A stretch of 64,000 nucleotides of DNA from Affinibrenneria salicis (GTDB lineage Bacteria; Pseudomonadota; Gammaproteobacteria; Enterobacterales; Enterobacteriaceae), in contig NZ_VYKJ01000003.1 of the NCBI RefSeq assembly GCF_008710095.1, forward strand, positions 124,001-188,000, read 5' to 3'. A program made the position numbers and the translations under genes. The notes under the pieces were generated by a model. That model saw nothing but the letters and a program-made list of their open reading frames with translations, ran no database searches and was not told where the DNA came from. Positions 21,220 through 30,693 of the stretch are shown here, piece after piece (within the stretch, counting starts at the first letter, position 1; each line of letters opens with the position of its first letter).

Positions 21220-22491
21220 ATGTGTTCACATACCCATCGCCATGATGATTACGTGCTGTGCCCGCAGTGCGATCTACTGGTGGCGTTGCCGCCTCTGGTT
21301 GCCGGGCAGAAGGCGATATGCCCGCGCTGCAAAACGCAGTTGACCAGCTTACGGTCGCAGGCGCGCCAGCGTTCCATCGGCTACGCGCTGTGCGCGCTGT
21401 TTATGCTGTTGCTGGCCAACCTGTTCCCCTTTATCTCTATGCGCGTCGCGGGCATTTCCAGCGAGATTACGCTGATAGCGATACCCCGCGCGCTGGTGGC
21501 GGACGATTATGCCAGCGTCGGCACGCTGTTTATGATCTTTGTGCAACTGGTGCCGGCCTTCTGCATGTTGACCATCATCCTGCTGTGCGGTCGCTGGTCG
21601 TTGCCGCTGCAGGTGAAATATGTGCTGGCGAAGGTGTTGTTTAAGCTAAGAAGCTGGGGCATGGCGGAGATTTTTCTGGCCGGCGTGCTGGTCAGTTTCG
21701 TTAAGCTGATGGCCTACGGCGATATTGGCACCGGCAGCAGTTTCTTTCCTTATTGTCTGTTCTGTCTGCTGCAGCTGCTGGCTTTTCAAAGCCTGGACCG
21801 GCGCCAACTGTGGAATTCTATCGCTCCGCCGCCGGCGTTGCCCGCCGAACCGCTGCCGGGCAAGAGCGGGCTCAGTCAGGGAATGCGCTCCTGTCAGTGC
21901 TGTACGGCTATTCTGCCCGCCGGCACCACCGTTTGCCCGCGTTGCCATACGCGCGGACATGCCCGTCGACGCGATAGCCTGCAGTGGACGCTGGCGCTGC
22001 TGGTGACCTCGGTGATGCTCTATATTCCCTCCAATATCCTGCCGATTATGGTGACGGAAGCGCTGGGCAGCAAAGATCCGTCCACGATTATGTCCGGGGT
22101 GGTTTTTTTATGGGGCTCCGGCTCCTGGCCGGTGGCGCTGGTGATTTTTATCGCCAGCATCATGGTGCCGTCGTTGAAGATGCTGGCGCTGGCCTGGCTG
22201 TGCTGGTACGGGCAGGGTAAGGGCAATCGTGACAGCGAGCGTATGCATTTTATTTATGAGGTGGTGGAGTTTGTCGGGCGCTGGTCAATGATCGATGTAT
22301 TCGTCATTGCGGTGCTCTCTTCTCTGGTCAGGATGGGGCGCTTTATGAGCGTCTATCCGGCTATAGGCGCTTTACTTTTTGCTATGGTGGTAATTTTGAC
22401 TATGTTTGCAGCGATGGCGTTTGACCCGCGTTTACTGTGGGACAGACGCAATGACGTGACTGACAAGGAGTATCCCGTTGACCAAAAATAA
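21220..22491 (+). CDS. pqiA: Intermembrane transport protein PqiA
   Basis: Inner-membrane partner of the PqiABC lipid transport system, induced by redox cyclers in E. coli. The 423 aa hold two similar halves. Each has a zinc-ribbon pair (CPQC...CPRC near residues 14-40; CQCC...CPRC near 226-246) followed by about four membrane helices. SD AGGAGG precedes the ATG. The 3' end overlaps pqiB by 14 nt, which indicates translational coupling. Confidence 0.95.
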   Translation: MCSHTHRHDDYVLCPQCDLLVALPPLVAGQKAICPRCKTQLTSLRSQARQRSIGYALCALFMLLLANLFPFISMRVAGISSEITLIAIPRALVADDYASVGTLFMIFVQLVPAFCMLTIILLCGRWSLPLQVKYVLAKVLFKLRSWGMAEIFLAGVLVSFVKLMAYGDIGTGSSFFPYCLFCLLQLLAFQSLDRRQLWNSIAPPPALPAEPLPGKSGLSQGMRSCQCCTAILPAGTTVCPRCHTRGHARRRDSLQWTLALLVTSVMLYIPSNILPIMVTEALGSKDPSTIMSGVVFLWGSGSWPVALVIFIASIMVPSLKMLALAWLCWYGQGKGNRDSERMHFIYEVVEFVGRWSMIDVFVIAVLSSLVRMGRFMSVYPAIGALLFAMVVILTMFAAMAFDPRLLWDRRNDVTDKEYPVDQK

Positions 22492-24121
22492 TTACGCCGT
22501 GGCGGAGGCTGAAAAAATTAAACGCTGGTCGCCGGTCTGGATTGTGCCGATTGTCACCGTACTGATCGGCGCCTGGATCCTGTTTTACCATTTCAGTCAT
22601 CAGGGACCGCAGCTGATGCTGACCACCGCCAACGCCGAAGGCATTGTCGCCGGTAAGACCACGATTAAAAGCCGCAGCGTGGATGTGGGCATGGTGGAAA
22701 GCGTTATGCTCAGCGACGATCTGCACCAGGTGGAGATCAAGGCGCGGCTGAACGACGGCATGGCGAAGCTGCTCAATAAGGATTCGGTTTTCTGGGTAGT
22801 GAAGCCGCAGATTGGGCGCGAGGGCGTTTCCGGCTTGGGAACGCTGTTATCCGGCGCCTATATTGAGCTGCAGCCGGGCAGAAGCAAAGAGGAAGAGCAG
22901 TCGTTCCGCCTGCTGGATACGCCGCCGCTGGCGTCGCCCGATACCAGGGGGATTCGGATTCAGCTCGACAGCGAAAAGTCGGGCCAGCTGAACGCCGGCG
23001 ATCCGGTTCTGTTTCGCGGTTATCGGGTAGGGACGGTCGAAACGAGCGAGTTTGATTCGCAGGCGCGCAAGATGCGCTACCAGGTGTTTATTACCGCTCC
23101 GTATGATCATCTGGTAACGACGAACGTGCGTTTCTGGAAGGACAGCGGCGTGGCGTTCGATATGTCGGCCCAGGGGATGCGGGTGGAAATGGGCTCGCTT
23201 ACTACGCTGTTCAGCGGCGGCGTCAGCTTTGACGTGCCCGCCGGCTGGGAACTGGGCAATCCGGTACAGGAGCGCGCGCAGTTCACGCTGTTTGAAAACG
23301 AGCGCAACATTCAGGACTCGCTGTATACCGAACACAAAGATTATCTGATGTTCTTTACCGACTCCATTCGCGGTCTGCAGCCCGGCGCGCCGGTCGAATT
23401 CCGCGGCATCCGGCTCGGCACCGTATCGCAGGCGCCGTTCCTCACGCCAGGCGCGGAGCAGCGCATCGACAACGACTACCGCATTCCGGTGTTAATTCGT
23501 ATTGAACCCGGCCGTTTTGACAATAAGCTGGGCGGCGATTTCAATCTGGAACGGCATCTGCGCAGCGCTGAACCCAAAGGGCTGCGGGCGGCGCTGAAAA
23601 CGGCCAACATACTGACCGGCGCGCTGTACATCGATCTCGATTTTTATCCCAACGATAAGAAAGCGCGCACGGCGCCGGCGACGATTGACGGCTATCCGGT
23701 GTTGCCGACGGTCAGCGGCGGTCTGGCGCAGATTCAGCAGAGGCTGATGGCGGTGCTGGATAAGGTGAACGCGCTGCCGCTTGATCCGATGGTGAAAGAG
23801 GCGACGCAGACGCTGGCCGAAAGCCAGAATACGCTGCGCGAACTGCAAAAGACGCTGGTGACGCTGAATAAGATCACCTCGGCGAAAGAGATGCAGAGCC
23901 TGCCGCAGGATATGCAGAATACCCTGCGAGAGCTGAACCGCAGCATTAAGGGGATCCAGCCCGGCTCGCCGGCCTACAATAAAATGGTGGCGGATATGCA
24001 GCGGCTCGATCAGGTGCTGCGTGAACTGCAGCCGGTATTGCGCACGCTGAATCAGAAGAGTAATGCACTGGTGTTTGAGGCATCCGACGGTGATGATCCC
24101 CAGCCAAAGAGGGCTAAATGA
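22478..24121 (+). CDS. pqiB: MCE-family intermembrane lipid transport protein PqiB, TTG start
   Basis: PqiB forms a needle-like MCE tunnel across the periplasm. The 547 aa hold one N-terminal membrane helix (WSPVWIVPIVTVLIGAWILF), three MCE repeats (each with GxxVxxRGxxVGxV-like segments, e.g. GDPVLFRGYRVGTVE and GAPVEFRGIRLGTVS) and a long C-terminal helical stretch. The start is TTG at 22,478, inside pqiA, chosen because SD AAGGAG lies 7 nt upstream and the next residues match the family. The stop overlaps the pqiC ATG (ATGA). Confidence 0.93.
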   Translation: MTKNNYAVAEAEKIKRWSPVWIVPIVTVLIGAWILFYHFSHQGPQLMLTTANAEGIVAGKTTIKSRSVDVGMVESVMLSDDLHQVEIKARLNDGMAKLLNKDSVFWVVKPQIGREGVSGLGTLLSGAYIELQPGRSKEEEQSFRLLDTPPLASPDTRGIRIQLDSEKSGQLNAGDPVLFRGYRVGTVETSEFDSQARKMRYQVFITAPYDHLVTTNVRFWKDSGVAFDMSAQGMRVEMGSLTTLFSGGVSFDVPAGWELGNPVQERAQFTLFENERNIQDSLYTEHKDYLMFFTDSIRGLQPGAPVEFRGIRLGTVSQAPFLTPGAEQRIDNDYRIPVLIRIEPGRFDNKLGGDFNLERHLRSAEPKGLRAALKTANILTGALYIDLDFYPNDKKARTAPATIDGYPVLPTVSGGLAQIQQRLMAVLDKVNALPLDPMVKEATQTLAESQNTLRELQKTLVTLNKITSAKEMQSLPQDMQNTLRELNRSIKGIQPGSPAYNKMVADMQRLDQVLRELQPVLRTLNQKSNALVFEASDGDDPQPKRAK

Positions 24122-24690
24122 TGATGAAAGGATGGACGCTGGCTCTGGTGCTGTTGGTAAGCGCCTGCAGCAGTAATACGCAGAAAACGTACTATCAGCT
24201 GCCGCTGGCGGCTGCAGGGAGCGCGCCGGTTTCGGTTGGCCGCGACGCGAATCACCGTCAGCTATGGATTGAGCATATTGCGCTGGCCGACTATCTGGGC
24301 GGCAATGGTCTGGTGTATCAGACCAACGACGTACAGTATGTGCTCGCCACCAATAACCTGTGGGCGAGCCCGCTGGAACAGCAACTGCAGCAGACGCTGG
24401 TGGCGAATTTGAGCGCCGGGCTGCCGGGTTGGGTGGTCACCACATCGCCGCCGGCGGGAGAGCCGGACACGCTGAACGTGACGGTCAACGGCTTCCACGG
24501 ACGTTATGACGGCCGGGTGGTGGTGCAGGGAGAGTGGCTGTTGAACCAGCGCGGCCACCTTATCCGCCATCCATTCAACATTATTCTGGCCCAGCACGAC
24601 GATGGCTACGACGCGCTGGTGAAAACGCTGGCGCAGGGCTGGCAGCAGGTGGCTGCCGATATTGCGCGGCAAAGCAGCGCGTCTAATTAA
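24118..24690 (+). CDS. pqiC: Outer-membrane lipoprotein PqiC
   Basis: Lipoprotein that anchors the PqiB needle at the outer membrane. The 190 aa begin with a short lipoprotein signal and lipobox LLVSAC (Cys near residue 18), then an ABC-trans_aux/DUF330-type domain. Three consecutive in-frame ATG codons (24,118, 24,121 and 24,124) leave the exact start open; the first overlaps the pqiB stop. A terminator follows. Confidence 0.92.
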   Translation: MMMKGWTLALVLLVSACSSNTQKTYYQLPLAAAGSAPVSVGRDANHRQLWIEHIALADYLGGNGLVYQTNDVQYVLATNNLWASPLEQQLQQTLVANLSAGLPGWVVTTSPPAGEPDTLNVTVNGFHGRYDGRVVVQGEWLLNQRGHLIRHPFNIILAQHDDGYDALVKTLAQGWQQVAADIARQSSASN

Positions 24691-24710
24691 TAACTAATTG
24701 CTATAACGTG

Positions 24711-24761
24711 AAAACCCCGCCCGCCCGTCGATGTTCGATACGACGGAACGCGCGGGGTTTT
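24711..24761 (+). terminator. pqiABC operon terminator
   Basis: AAAACCCCGC...GCGGGGTTTT encloses an inner CCGTCG/CGACGG stem, 20 nt past pqiC. Confidence 0.85.
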
Positions 24762-24956
24762 ATTTTCTGTTCAGCACGTTAGGCGCGTCTTGTGAAACCG
24801 ATAGCGCAAAGGCGCGTCACTATAGCTCACGAATATGACACTGGTTTGAATTTTGCGTCTTGATCTTCTGCCCTGGAATGACTATTGATATTCTGTGGTA
24901 GCCGAGAAATCGACCACTGTTTTATTTCCACCAGACAAAAATGAGGGAAACGAGGC

Positions 24957-25124
24957 ATGAAGAGACAAAAACGCGATCGCCTGGAAAGGGCTCATTCACG
25001 TGGTTATCAGGCGGGTATTTCTGGCAAATCAAAGGAGTTTTGTCCCTATCAATCGATCAATGCCCGATCACAATGGTTGGGAGGTTGGCGACAGGCCATG
25101 GAGGACAGAGCGGTTGCCGCATAG
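24957..25124 (+). CDS. rmf: Ribosome modulation factor RMF
   Basis: A 55-aa basic protein that dimerises 70S ribosomes into inactive 100S particles in stationary phase. The translation begins MKRQKRDRLERAH and includes RGYQAGISGKSKEFCPYQ and RSQWLGGWRQAMEDR, almost identical to E. coli RMF and of the same length. A weak GAGG SD is 4 nt before the ATG. Overlapping longer frames in other registers are shadows. Position between pqiC and fabA is conserved. Confidence 0.96.
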   Translation: MKRQKRDRLERAHSRGYQAGISGKSKEFCPYQSINARSQWLGGWRQAMEDRAVAA

Positions 25125-25151
25125 CGCTCTGTTAATTAATGAAAGGAACGG

Positions 25152-25176
25152 CCTCCGCATCGCGCGGAGGTTTTTT
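25152..25176 (+). terminator. rmf terminator
   Basis: CCTCCGC-ATCGC-GCGGAGG followed by six T, 28 nt past the rmf stop. Confidence 0.88.
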
Positions 25177-25260
25177 GTCCCGCGCTTTCCGGCGAGATAA
25201 TCGCAGGTAATAAACACCTTCAGACGCGCTTGCCAGACGGCGCTCTAACCGTCCGGGAGC

Positions 25261-25289
25261 AAAAACGGAGGGCGGATGCTCTCCGTTTT
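25261..25289 (-). terminator. fabA terminator
   Basis: AAAACGGAG / CTCCGTTTT stem, 8 nt beyond the fabA stop on the - strand. Confidence 0.75.
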
Positions 25290-25296
25290 GCCGGCA

Positions 25297-25815
25297 TCAG
25301 AACGTACTGGTGTCTTTAAATAACCCGACTTTCAGATCGCTCGCCGTGTAAATCTGGCGCCCGTCGACCAGCACCTCGCCATCGGCGATGCCCATGATGA
25401 GACGGCGGTTAATTACCCGCTTAAAGTGAATGCGATAAGTGACTTTTTTCGCTTCAGGCAGGATCTGACCGGTAAATTTCACTTCACCCACGCCCAGTGC
25501 TCGACCTTTGCCTTCGCCGCCCAGCCAGCCGAGATAAAAGCCGACCAGCTGCCACATAGCATCCAGACCCAGACAGCCAGGCATAACGGGATCGCCGATG
25601 AAATGGCAATTAAAGAACCATAAGTCCGGGTTGATATCCAGTTCCGCTTCCACATAGCCTTTGCCATGATCGCCGCCGTCTTCCGTCATTTTAACGACGC
25701 GGTCCATCATTAACATGTTACCGGAGGGTAACTGCGGACCTTCGGCGCCAAATAATTCACCGCGGCCGGAGGCAAGAAGGTCTTCTTTTGTATAGGAATC
25801 GCGTTTATCTACCAT
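25297..25815 (-). CDS. fabA: 3-hydroxydecanoyl-ACP dehydratase/isomerase FabA
   Basis: FabA dehydrates 3-hydroxydecanoyl-ACP and isomerises the trans-2 product to cis-3, the entry into unsaturated fatty acids. It is 172 aa, as in E. coli. The active-site His and Asp lie in [20 protein letters not shown]. Candidate FabR and FadR operators sit upstream in the E. coli arrangement. The next gene upstream on the same strand is ycbZ, 91 nt away. Confidence 0.96.
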   Translation of the reverse strand: MVDKRDSYTKEDLLASGRGELFGAEGPQLPSGNMLMMDRVVKMTEDGGDHGKGYVEAELDINPDLWFFNCHFIGDPVMPGCLGLDAMWQLVGFYLGWLGGEGKGRALGVGEVKFTGQILPEAKKVTYRIHFKRVINRRLIMGIADGEVLVDGRQIYTASDLKVGLFKDTSTF

Positions 25816-25853
25816 GTTCTCAATAAGCCTTATTTTAGTGAAGCACGCAGATT

Positions 25854-25871
25854 AGCGAACACGTGTACGCC
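25854..25871 (-). promoter_or_regulatory. Candidate FabR operator of fabA
   Basis: On the - strand GGCGTACACGTGTTCGCT is a near-perfect match to the FabR palindrome of E. coli fabA/fabB (AGCGTACA-N-TGTTCGCT type). It lies about 40-55 bp upstream of the fabA ATG, where FabR repression would act on the promoter. Confidence 0.65.
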
Positions 25872-25887
25872 GGGCAAGTCCGATGAC

Positions 25888-25904
25888 AACTGGTTAAACC
25901 AGTT
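25888..25904 (-). promoter_or_regulatory. Candidate FadR site of fabA
   Basis: AACTGGTTAAACCAGTT is a perfect 17-bp palindrome resembling the FadR consensus (AACTGGTCNGACCNGTT) except at two central symmetric positions. It lies 16 bp upstream of the FabR box, as expected for FadR activation of fabA. Confidence 0.55.
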
Positions 25905-25906
25905 TG

Positions 25907-27634
25907 TTAGCGGAAAAACCAGGGAAAACGCCGCCGCTCCTGCGGATTAATCTGTGCAATACGTTCGCGAATGGCGGACAGCAGGCTGGGCTGACGCTCG
26001 TCATCATAAGGCGCGTTCATCAACAGCGACAGCGCCTCCGGCACGGCATCCACCGCCCACAGATGGAACTGACCGTTTCGTACGGCATCGACCACCGCCT
26101 GATCCAGGCACAGGTGGCGCAGATTGGCGGCCGGAATGATTACTCCTTGCTGGCCGGTAAGTCCACGACGCCGACAAACCTCAAAGAAACCTTCAATTTT
26201 CTCATTGACGCCGCCGATCGGCTGGACGTGGCCAAACTGATCAACCGAGCCGGTGACGGCAATCTGCTGACTGACCGGCTGCATCGACAGCGCGCTAATC
26301 AGCGCGCTGAGTTCGGCCAGCGAGGCGCTATCGCCATCCACCTCGCCATAGGACTGTTCGAAGACGATAGAAGCGGAAAAGGGCAACTGCTGATCCAGCT
26401 CGAGTTCTGAGATCAGGAACGCCTGCATAATCATCATCCCTTTGGCGTGCAGGTTACCGCCCAGATCGGCTTTGCGCTCGACGTCGGTAAATTCGCCGTC
26501 GCCGGCATGCACCACGCAACTGATGCGGGTCGGTTCGCCAAACAGCTGCGGATAACCGGGGTATTCCAGCACCGACAGGCCATTGACCTGACCGATGACT
26601 TCGCCTTCCGTTTCAATCAGGATCTGACCCTGTTCAATCTCATCCTGCATACGCGAAGAGAGATAGCTCTCACGCCAGCGTCGGCTGGCGATGGCGTCGG
26701 CTATCGCTGCGGCATTAATCTCTCCATCGCGCGCATAAAGCGCGGCCAGACGGAGCTGACCGGCCAGCCACTGCGGGCACAGCGGCAGGCAGCCCTGATC
26801 GCCGCTGTAGCGCATCGCGAGAGTCACCAGCGCGGGCCAGCCGTCAGCCGACAGCGACGGCAACTGATGCTGAGCGCAAAGCGTATTGATCCAGCCGCAC
26901 CAGCGCGATATATCGTCAGTATCGACGAGCTGCAGTTCCGTTTCAAACTCGCCGTAAATAGCCCGTTCGCAAAGATCCGGTTCGATGTCGCTAAAGTCGC
27001 CCAGTTCGGAGCGATCGCCGATGACAATCAACCGTACGTCGAGCGGCATCGGGGGGATGTCTACCGGCAGCGGTCGCCGCTCATCGGGCGAGAGCCACTG
27101 GAAGTATCCCTGAGTCAGCATCTGTTTCAGCCGCAGCCACATCTGCGGCTGAGCGAGCAGGGGGCGTACGGGCAGGATCAGAATGCCGCCGTTGACCTGA
27201 TGCAAAAGGCCGGGCTGCAGCGCGATGCGCTGCTCGCTGCAGCGCACTGCTCCAAACAGTTGCTCGGGTTCAATCCATTCCTGATAGCCGCAGCGCGATT
27301 GCGCCGCGAAATTATCGCTGGTCTGCACGGCGGCAGACTGCTGAATATGGTGCCCGTCAATGACATAGCGGCTGCCGTATACTTTACCGGTCCGCGGTTG
27401 CAGCGAATTGATAACATTGGCCAGCAGCGCCATATACTCGCTGTCATCCTGCGCCTTGAGCAGCATAAAGCGAGAGGGCGAACGGGGATGACAAAATAAC
27501 GTCAATGCATCGGTCAGGCGGGGCTGAATAGCTGAAAATTCAGCGGGTGCAATATCAGCGGCCCGGGAGAACAGTGCCTGATAAGGCGTATGATCGGGCA
27601 GCAGATTCTGCCATTCGAGTTGATTACTGGTCAA
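25907..27634 (-). CDS. ycbZ: Lon-like protease YcbZ
   Basis: Lon protease paralogue of 575 aa (E. coli YcbZ 586). The C-terminal Lon proteolytic domain is intact: the catalytic Ser is in GEVDGDSASLAELSALI and the Lys in GGVNEKIEGFF. The N-terminal region matches the family (HTPYQALFSRA and SRFMLLKAQDDSEYMALL), but I see no full Walker A, as in E. coli YcbZ. The native substrates are not known. It is upstream of fabA and divergent from matP. Confidence 0.92.
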   Translation of the reverse strand: MTSNQLEWQNLLPDHTPYQALFSRAADIAPAEFSAIQPRLTDALTLFCHPRSPSRFMLLKAQDDSEYMALLANVINSLQPRTGKVYGSRYVIDGHHIQQSAAVQTSDNFAAQSRCGYQEWIEPEQLFGAVRCSEQRIALQPGLLHQVNGGILILPVRPLLAQPQMWLRLKQMLTQGYFQWLSPDERRPLPVDIPPMPLDVRLIVIGDRSELGDFSDIEPDLCERAIYGEFETELQLVDTDDISRWCGWINTLCAQHQLPSLSADGWPALVTLAMRYSGDQGCLPLCPQWLAGQLRLAALYARDGEINAAAIADAIASRRWRESYLSSRMQDEIEQGQILIETEGEVIGQVNGLSVLEYPGYPQLFGEPTRISCVVHAGDGEFTDVERKADLGGNLHAKGMMIMQAFLISELELDQQLPFSASIVFEQSYGEVDGDSASLAELSALISALSMQPVSQQIAVTGSVDQFGHVQPIGGVNEKIEGFFEVCRRRGLTGQQGVIIPAANLRHLCLDQAVVDAVRNGQFHLWAVDAVPEALSLLMNAPYDDERQPSLLSAIRERIAQINPQERRRFPWFFR

Positions 27635-27842
27635 AGTGTCAAATAGGATCGTTTAAGGGAAAAGGGCGATTATACAAGAATAATGCAGGCTGCATATAAG
27701 CAGTGTCCGTTGTATTGACCTGCTGGTGCTAATTGTATTTTTAATGTATAAAAAATAGCCTTAAAAAACGCACAACAGCAGGAAAGCAGCGGCAAAACTG
27801 CTATGCTTAGCTAAACGTTACACGGTCACTGAAGAGTTCACG

Positions 27843-28301
27843 ATGAAATATCAGCAACTGGAAAACCTTGAGTGCGGCTGGAAGTGGAAATACCTGGTTA
27901 AAAAGCACCGTGAGGGTGAACTCATCACGCGGCATATCGAACGCAGCGCCGCCGAAGAGGCCGTGGCGCAGTTATTATTGCTGGAAAGCCAGCCGGCCAG
28001 GATTCTGGCGTGGATCGAGCAGAATATGAATCCGGCGCTGCAAAATCGGATGAAACAGACTATTCGGGCCCGGCGCAAGCGGCACTTTAATGCCGAGCAT
28101 CAGCATACGCGCAAGAAATCGATCGATCTGGAGTATCTGGTCTGGCAGCGTCTGGCGGGGCTGGCGCATCGGCGCGGCGCCACGCTGTCGGAAACGATCG
28201 TGCAGCTGATTGAAGATGCGGAATATAAAGAGAAGTATGCCAGCCAGATGTCCGTGCTTAAGCAGGATCTAAAAGCGTTGCTGGGGAAGGGTAAAGAGTA
28301 A
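27843..28301 (+). CDS. matP: Macrodomain Ter protein MatP
   Basis: MatP binds 13-bp matS sites in the Ter macrodomain and links Ter to the divisome and to MukBEF displacement. The 152 aa contain the N-terminal helical region and a ribbon-helix-helix followed by a C-terminal coiled coil ([22 protein letters not shown]). SD-like CACGATG context is weak but the start matches the family [19 protein letters not shown] could not identify a confident matS site in this window by eye. Confidence 0.94.
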   Translation: MKYQQLENLECGWKWKYLVKKHREGELITRHIERSAAEEAVAQLLLLESQPARILAWIEQNMNPALQNRMKQTIRARRKRHFNAEHQHTRKKSIDLEYLVWQRLAGLAHRRGATLSETIVQLIEDAEYKEKYASQMSVLKQDLKALLGKGKE

Positions 28302-28506
28302 TCACGTCGCGCATCCGGCGTGGTTATCGTCTTTGTTTCTGTCGGCTAATACCGTCGCCATTATCGGCTCTGGCAGAGCTCGTTATTGCTGTAGTGCGTT
28401 TTGGCAGACTGCCCGGCATGAGAAAATAATATTTAACATCCGCAGCTGAAAAGCGGCTGCTGCTGTCGATGCAAGGCTTCATTTCTGCTTATTGATTATC
28501 TAAGGC

Positions 28507-28536
28507 AAAAAAAACCTCGCCGGAGCGAGGTTTTTT
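28507..28536 (-). terminator. ompA terminator
   Basis: AACCTCGC-CGGA-GCGAGGTT with long A and T runs on either side, 12 nt beyond the ompA stop. Confidence 0.9.
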
Positions 28537-28547
28537 ATCGTTGAAAT

Positions 28548-29600
28548 TTAAGCCTGAGGCTGAGTTACAACGTCTTTAATACCTTTAACTTCGATTTCTA
28601 CGCGACGATCCGGGGCCAGGCAGTCGATCAGCGCTGCGCGACCTTTAACTGCGTCACAGGTAGAACCGGTAACCGGGTTGGATTTGCCGTGGCCACGTGC
28701 AGCAATTTTGTCTGCCGGGATGCCCTTGGCAACCAGGTAGTCAACTACGCTCTGAGCACGTTTTTCAGACAGATTCTGGTTGTACTGTTCGGAACCCAGA
28801 CGGTCGGTGAAGCCCAGAACAACGACAGAACCGTCTTTCGGATCCAGCGAGCTCAGCTGGGTATACAGCTGATCCAGAGACTGCTGACCTTCCGGTTTCA
28901 GCGTGGCTTTGTTGAAGTTGAACAGAACGTCAGACTTCAGCGTGAAACGTTTGGTTTCAACGACCGGAGCCGGAGCCGGGGCCGGAGCCACTACCGGCGC
29001 AACGGTTTCATCCTGACCGAAGCGGTAAGAAACGCCAACGCTCAGCATGCCGTTATCAGGACGGCCACCAACGGTAGCGGCGTCACCGATATTGTTCACC
29101 CACTGGTATTCCAGACGGGTAGCCCAGTTTTTATCCAGTGCATATTCAACGCCGGCAGCGGCCAGCGGAGATACGCCGGTGTCATTGTTGCTGTGACCAG
29201 CATGGTCATTGCTGTCTACACGCCAGAACAGGCCACCCAGACGGGTATATACGTCCAGATCGTCCATTACCGGGTAGCTCAGTTTAGCCGCCAGCTGTAC
29301 GCCCTGTGCCTTGAATGCGCCACCGCCAAGACCGCCGGTATATTTCATACGGCCCAGCCAGTCGTAACCCATTTCAAAACCTAAGTACGGGTTAGCCTGA
29401 TAGCCACCGAACGCGCCAGCACCCAGCTGGTTGTCGCGGGCGCCGTCTACATTGTAGCCATTACCATACAGACCGGTATCATGGAACTGAGACCAGCCCA
29501 GTTTAGCACCGGCGTACCAGGTGTCATCTTTCGGGGCAGCTTGTGCTACGGTAGCCACGCTTGCCAGTGCCACTGCAATTGCGATAACTGTCTTTTTCAT
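28548..29600 (-). CDS. ompA: Outer-membrane protein A
   Basis: Eight-stranded barrel with a periplasmic peptidoglycan-binding domain. The 350 aa begin with a Sec signal ([21 protein letters not shown]), then the barrel ending near YRFGQ, a Pro-Ala hinge ([10 protein letters not shown]) and an OmpA_C domain with LNFN-like [12 protein letters not shown] and the [18 protein letters not shown] segment. The conserved Cys pair near the C-terminus ([19 protein letters not shown]) is present. A 360-bp AT-rich upstream region would give a long 5' leader, as known for ompA mRNA. Confidence 0.97.
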   Translation of the reverse strand: MKKTVIAIAVALASVATVAQAAPKDDTWYAGAKLGWSQFHDTGLYGNGYNVDGARDNQLGAGAFGGYQANPYLGFEMGYDWLGRMKYTGGLGGGAFKAQGVQLAAKLSYPVMDDLDVYTRLGGLFWRVDSNDHAGHSNNDTGVSPLAAAGVEYALDKNWATRLEYQWVNNIGDAATVGGRPDNGMLSVGVSYRFGQDETVAPVVAPAPAPAPVVETKRFTLKSDVLFNFNKATLKPEGQQSLDQLYTQLSSLDPKDGSVVVLGFTDRLGSEQYNQNLSEKRAQSVVDYLVAKGIPADKIAARGHGKSNPVTGSTCDAVKGRAALIDCLAPDRRVEIEVKGIKDVVTQPQA

Positions 29601-29960
29601 TTTTGCGCCTCATTATCATCCAAATCGGCAATTAACTATTAAAGTTAATAAGCCCTTGGTTAAAATCCTTAGCTGAAGGTTCCGCCCTTATTTATGACTC
29701 TGCCAGTCAACTGGCGTTATGCAAGGGCACCTCCAACGAGCTAAAGTCTACAACGAGATTCGAAAGTTACAAGTATGATGTGATAAGCATCTAAAAAAAA
29801 ATAGCGTTTCGTACATACTTATTAACAAATAATAGGCGAAATTGGCAGATATCTCTAACTTTGTCTCAGTATTAGTTCTCACGCGGGCTGGGCGGATACA
29901 GGCCCGTCCGGCATTTGCCTGACTTTGCTTCTTTTCTCATGAGAAAATTCTCATTTTTAC
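29601..29960. other. ompA-sulA intergenic region
   Basis: 360 bases without a gene. It carries the ompA promoter and 5' leader and the sulA 3' end. A GC-rich inverted repeat (CGGGCTGGGCGGATACAGGC..., near 29,885-29,912) may terminate sulA. Confidence 0.45.
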
Positions 29961-30473
29961 TTAATGATACAATATCGGGTGAATTTTTAAGGATGAAAAT
30001 GGTCTGTCGGGAGAAAAACTTTCATTCTGCGGGCGCATAATAAAACCATAGCTATTACCCGAGCGAGCGGCATGGCGTAATCTTATCTTTTCTTCTTCCG
30101 TCAATTCTGCGGGCAGCCAGCCAAGAACCGCGCTGTAATTACCGGTTTGCAATGCTTTTTCCATTGCATCGACGGTGGTGACGGGATTGATGTGGTGCGG
30201 CTGAATGACTTTATCCAGCGGCAGCCCTGACTGTAACAGCCAATGACGGCTCAGCTTCTGCTGCGGAGCCAGCCACAGCAGCCAGCGCGGCTGGTTTCCC
30301 AACTGTTGCAGCAACGGTAAAAGCAGCTGAGAGACCATGGGCTGGCCTGCGCTGTACACTACTTCACTGATAATTCCGCCGCCGGTTGCCGATGCGGGCT
30401 GAGGAGCTTCCACCGTAGAGCCTGTGCGAGACGGCTGACGAAAGTATGACGAATCGAATGATTGAGTACGCAT
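29961..30473 (-). CDS. sulA: SOS cell division inhibitor SulA
   Basis: SulA sequesters FtsZ after DNA damage and is then degraded by Lon. I choose the ATG at 30,473 (170 aa; E. coli 169); the farther ATG at 30,506 lies inside the LexA operator and cannot be used. Seen: [26 protein letters not shown], the [16 protein letters not shown] core and the C-terminal LKIHPILYH tail that Lon recognises in the family. A LexA box controls it. Confidence 0.93.
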   Translation of the reverse strand: MRTQSFDSSYFRQPSRTGSTVEAPQPASATGGGIISEVVYSAGQPMVSQLLLPLLQQLGNQPRWLLWLAPQQKLSRHWLLQSGLPLDKVIQPHHINPVTTVDAMEKALQTGNYSAVLGWLPAELTEEEKIRLRHAARSGNSYGFIMRPQNESFSPDRPFSSLKIHPILYH

Positions 30474-30496
30474 AATGAGATCCACCCATAGTGTCA

Positions 30497-30512
30497 CTGT
30501 ATGCATATACAG
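30497..30512. promoter_or_regulatory. LexA (SOS) box of sulA
   Basis: CTGTATGCATATACAG fits CTGT-N8-ACAG perfectly and lies 24 bp upstream of the chosen sulA start. Confidence 0.93.
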
Positions 30513-30545
30513 TATATCCTGTGGGCAGGGAGATCAACCTAAATT

Positions 30546-30561
30546 TTGAAAGCGCTTCGCA
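30546..30561 (+). promoter_or_regulatory. Possible CRP-S half-conserved site upstream of sxy
   Basis: TTGAA-AGCGCT-TCGCA has a perfect right half of the Sxy-dependent CRP-S site (TGCGA-N6-TCGCA) but a poor left half. sxy is autoregulated through such a site in E. coli. Weak evidence. Confidence 0.25.
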
Positions 30562-30693
30562 TAATTTACATGTAATAAGAAGCAACGACATTTTATGTTT
30601 GAAGACTTCTCTGGCGTATGGTTAATTACTTGTTCCTGTTACTGTTATTGCAGTCAGTCAAGGAAAGAGCGATCAATACAGAAGGGGAACAGT

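Noticed and set aside
27843..28301. matS sites sought near matP and through the window
   Set aside because: By eye only partial GTGAC...GTCAC-like matches; none close enough to GTGACRNYGTCAC to report.
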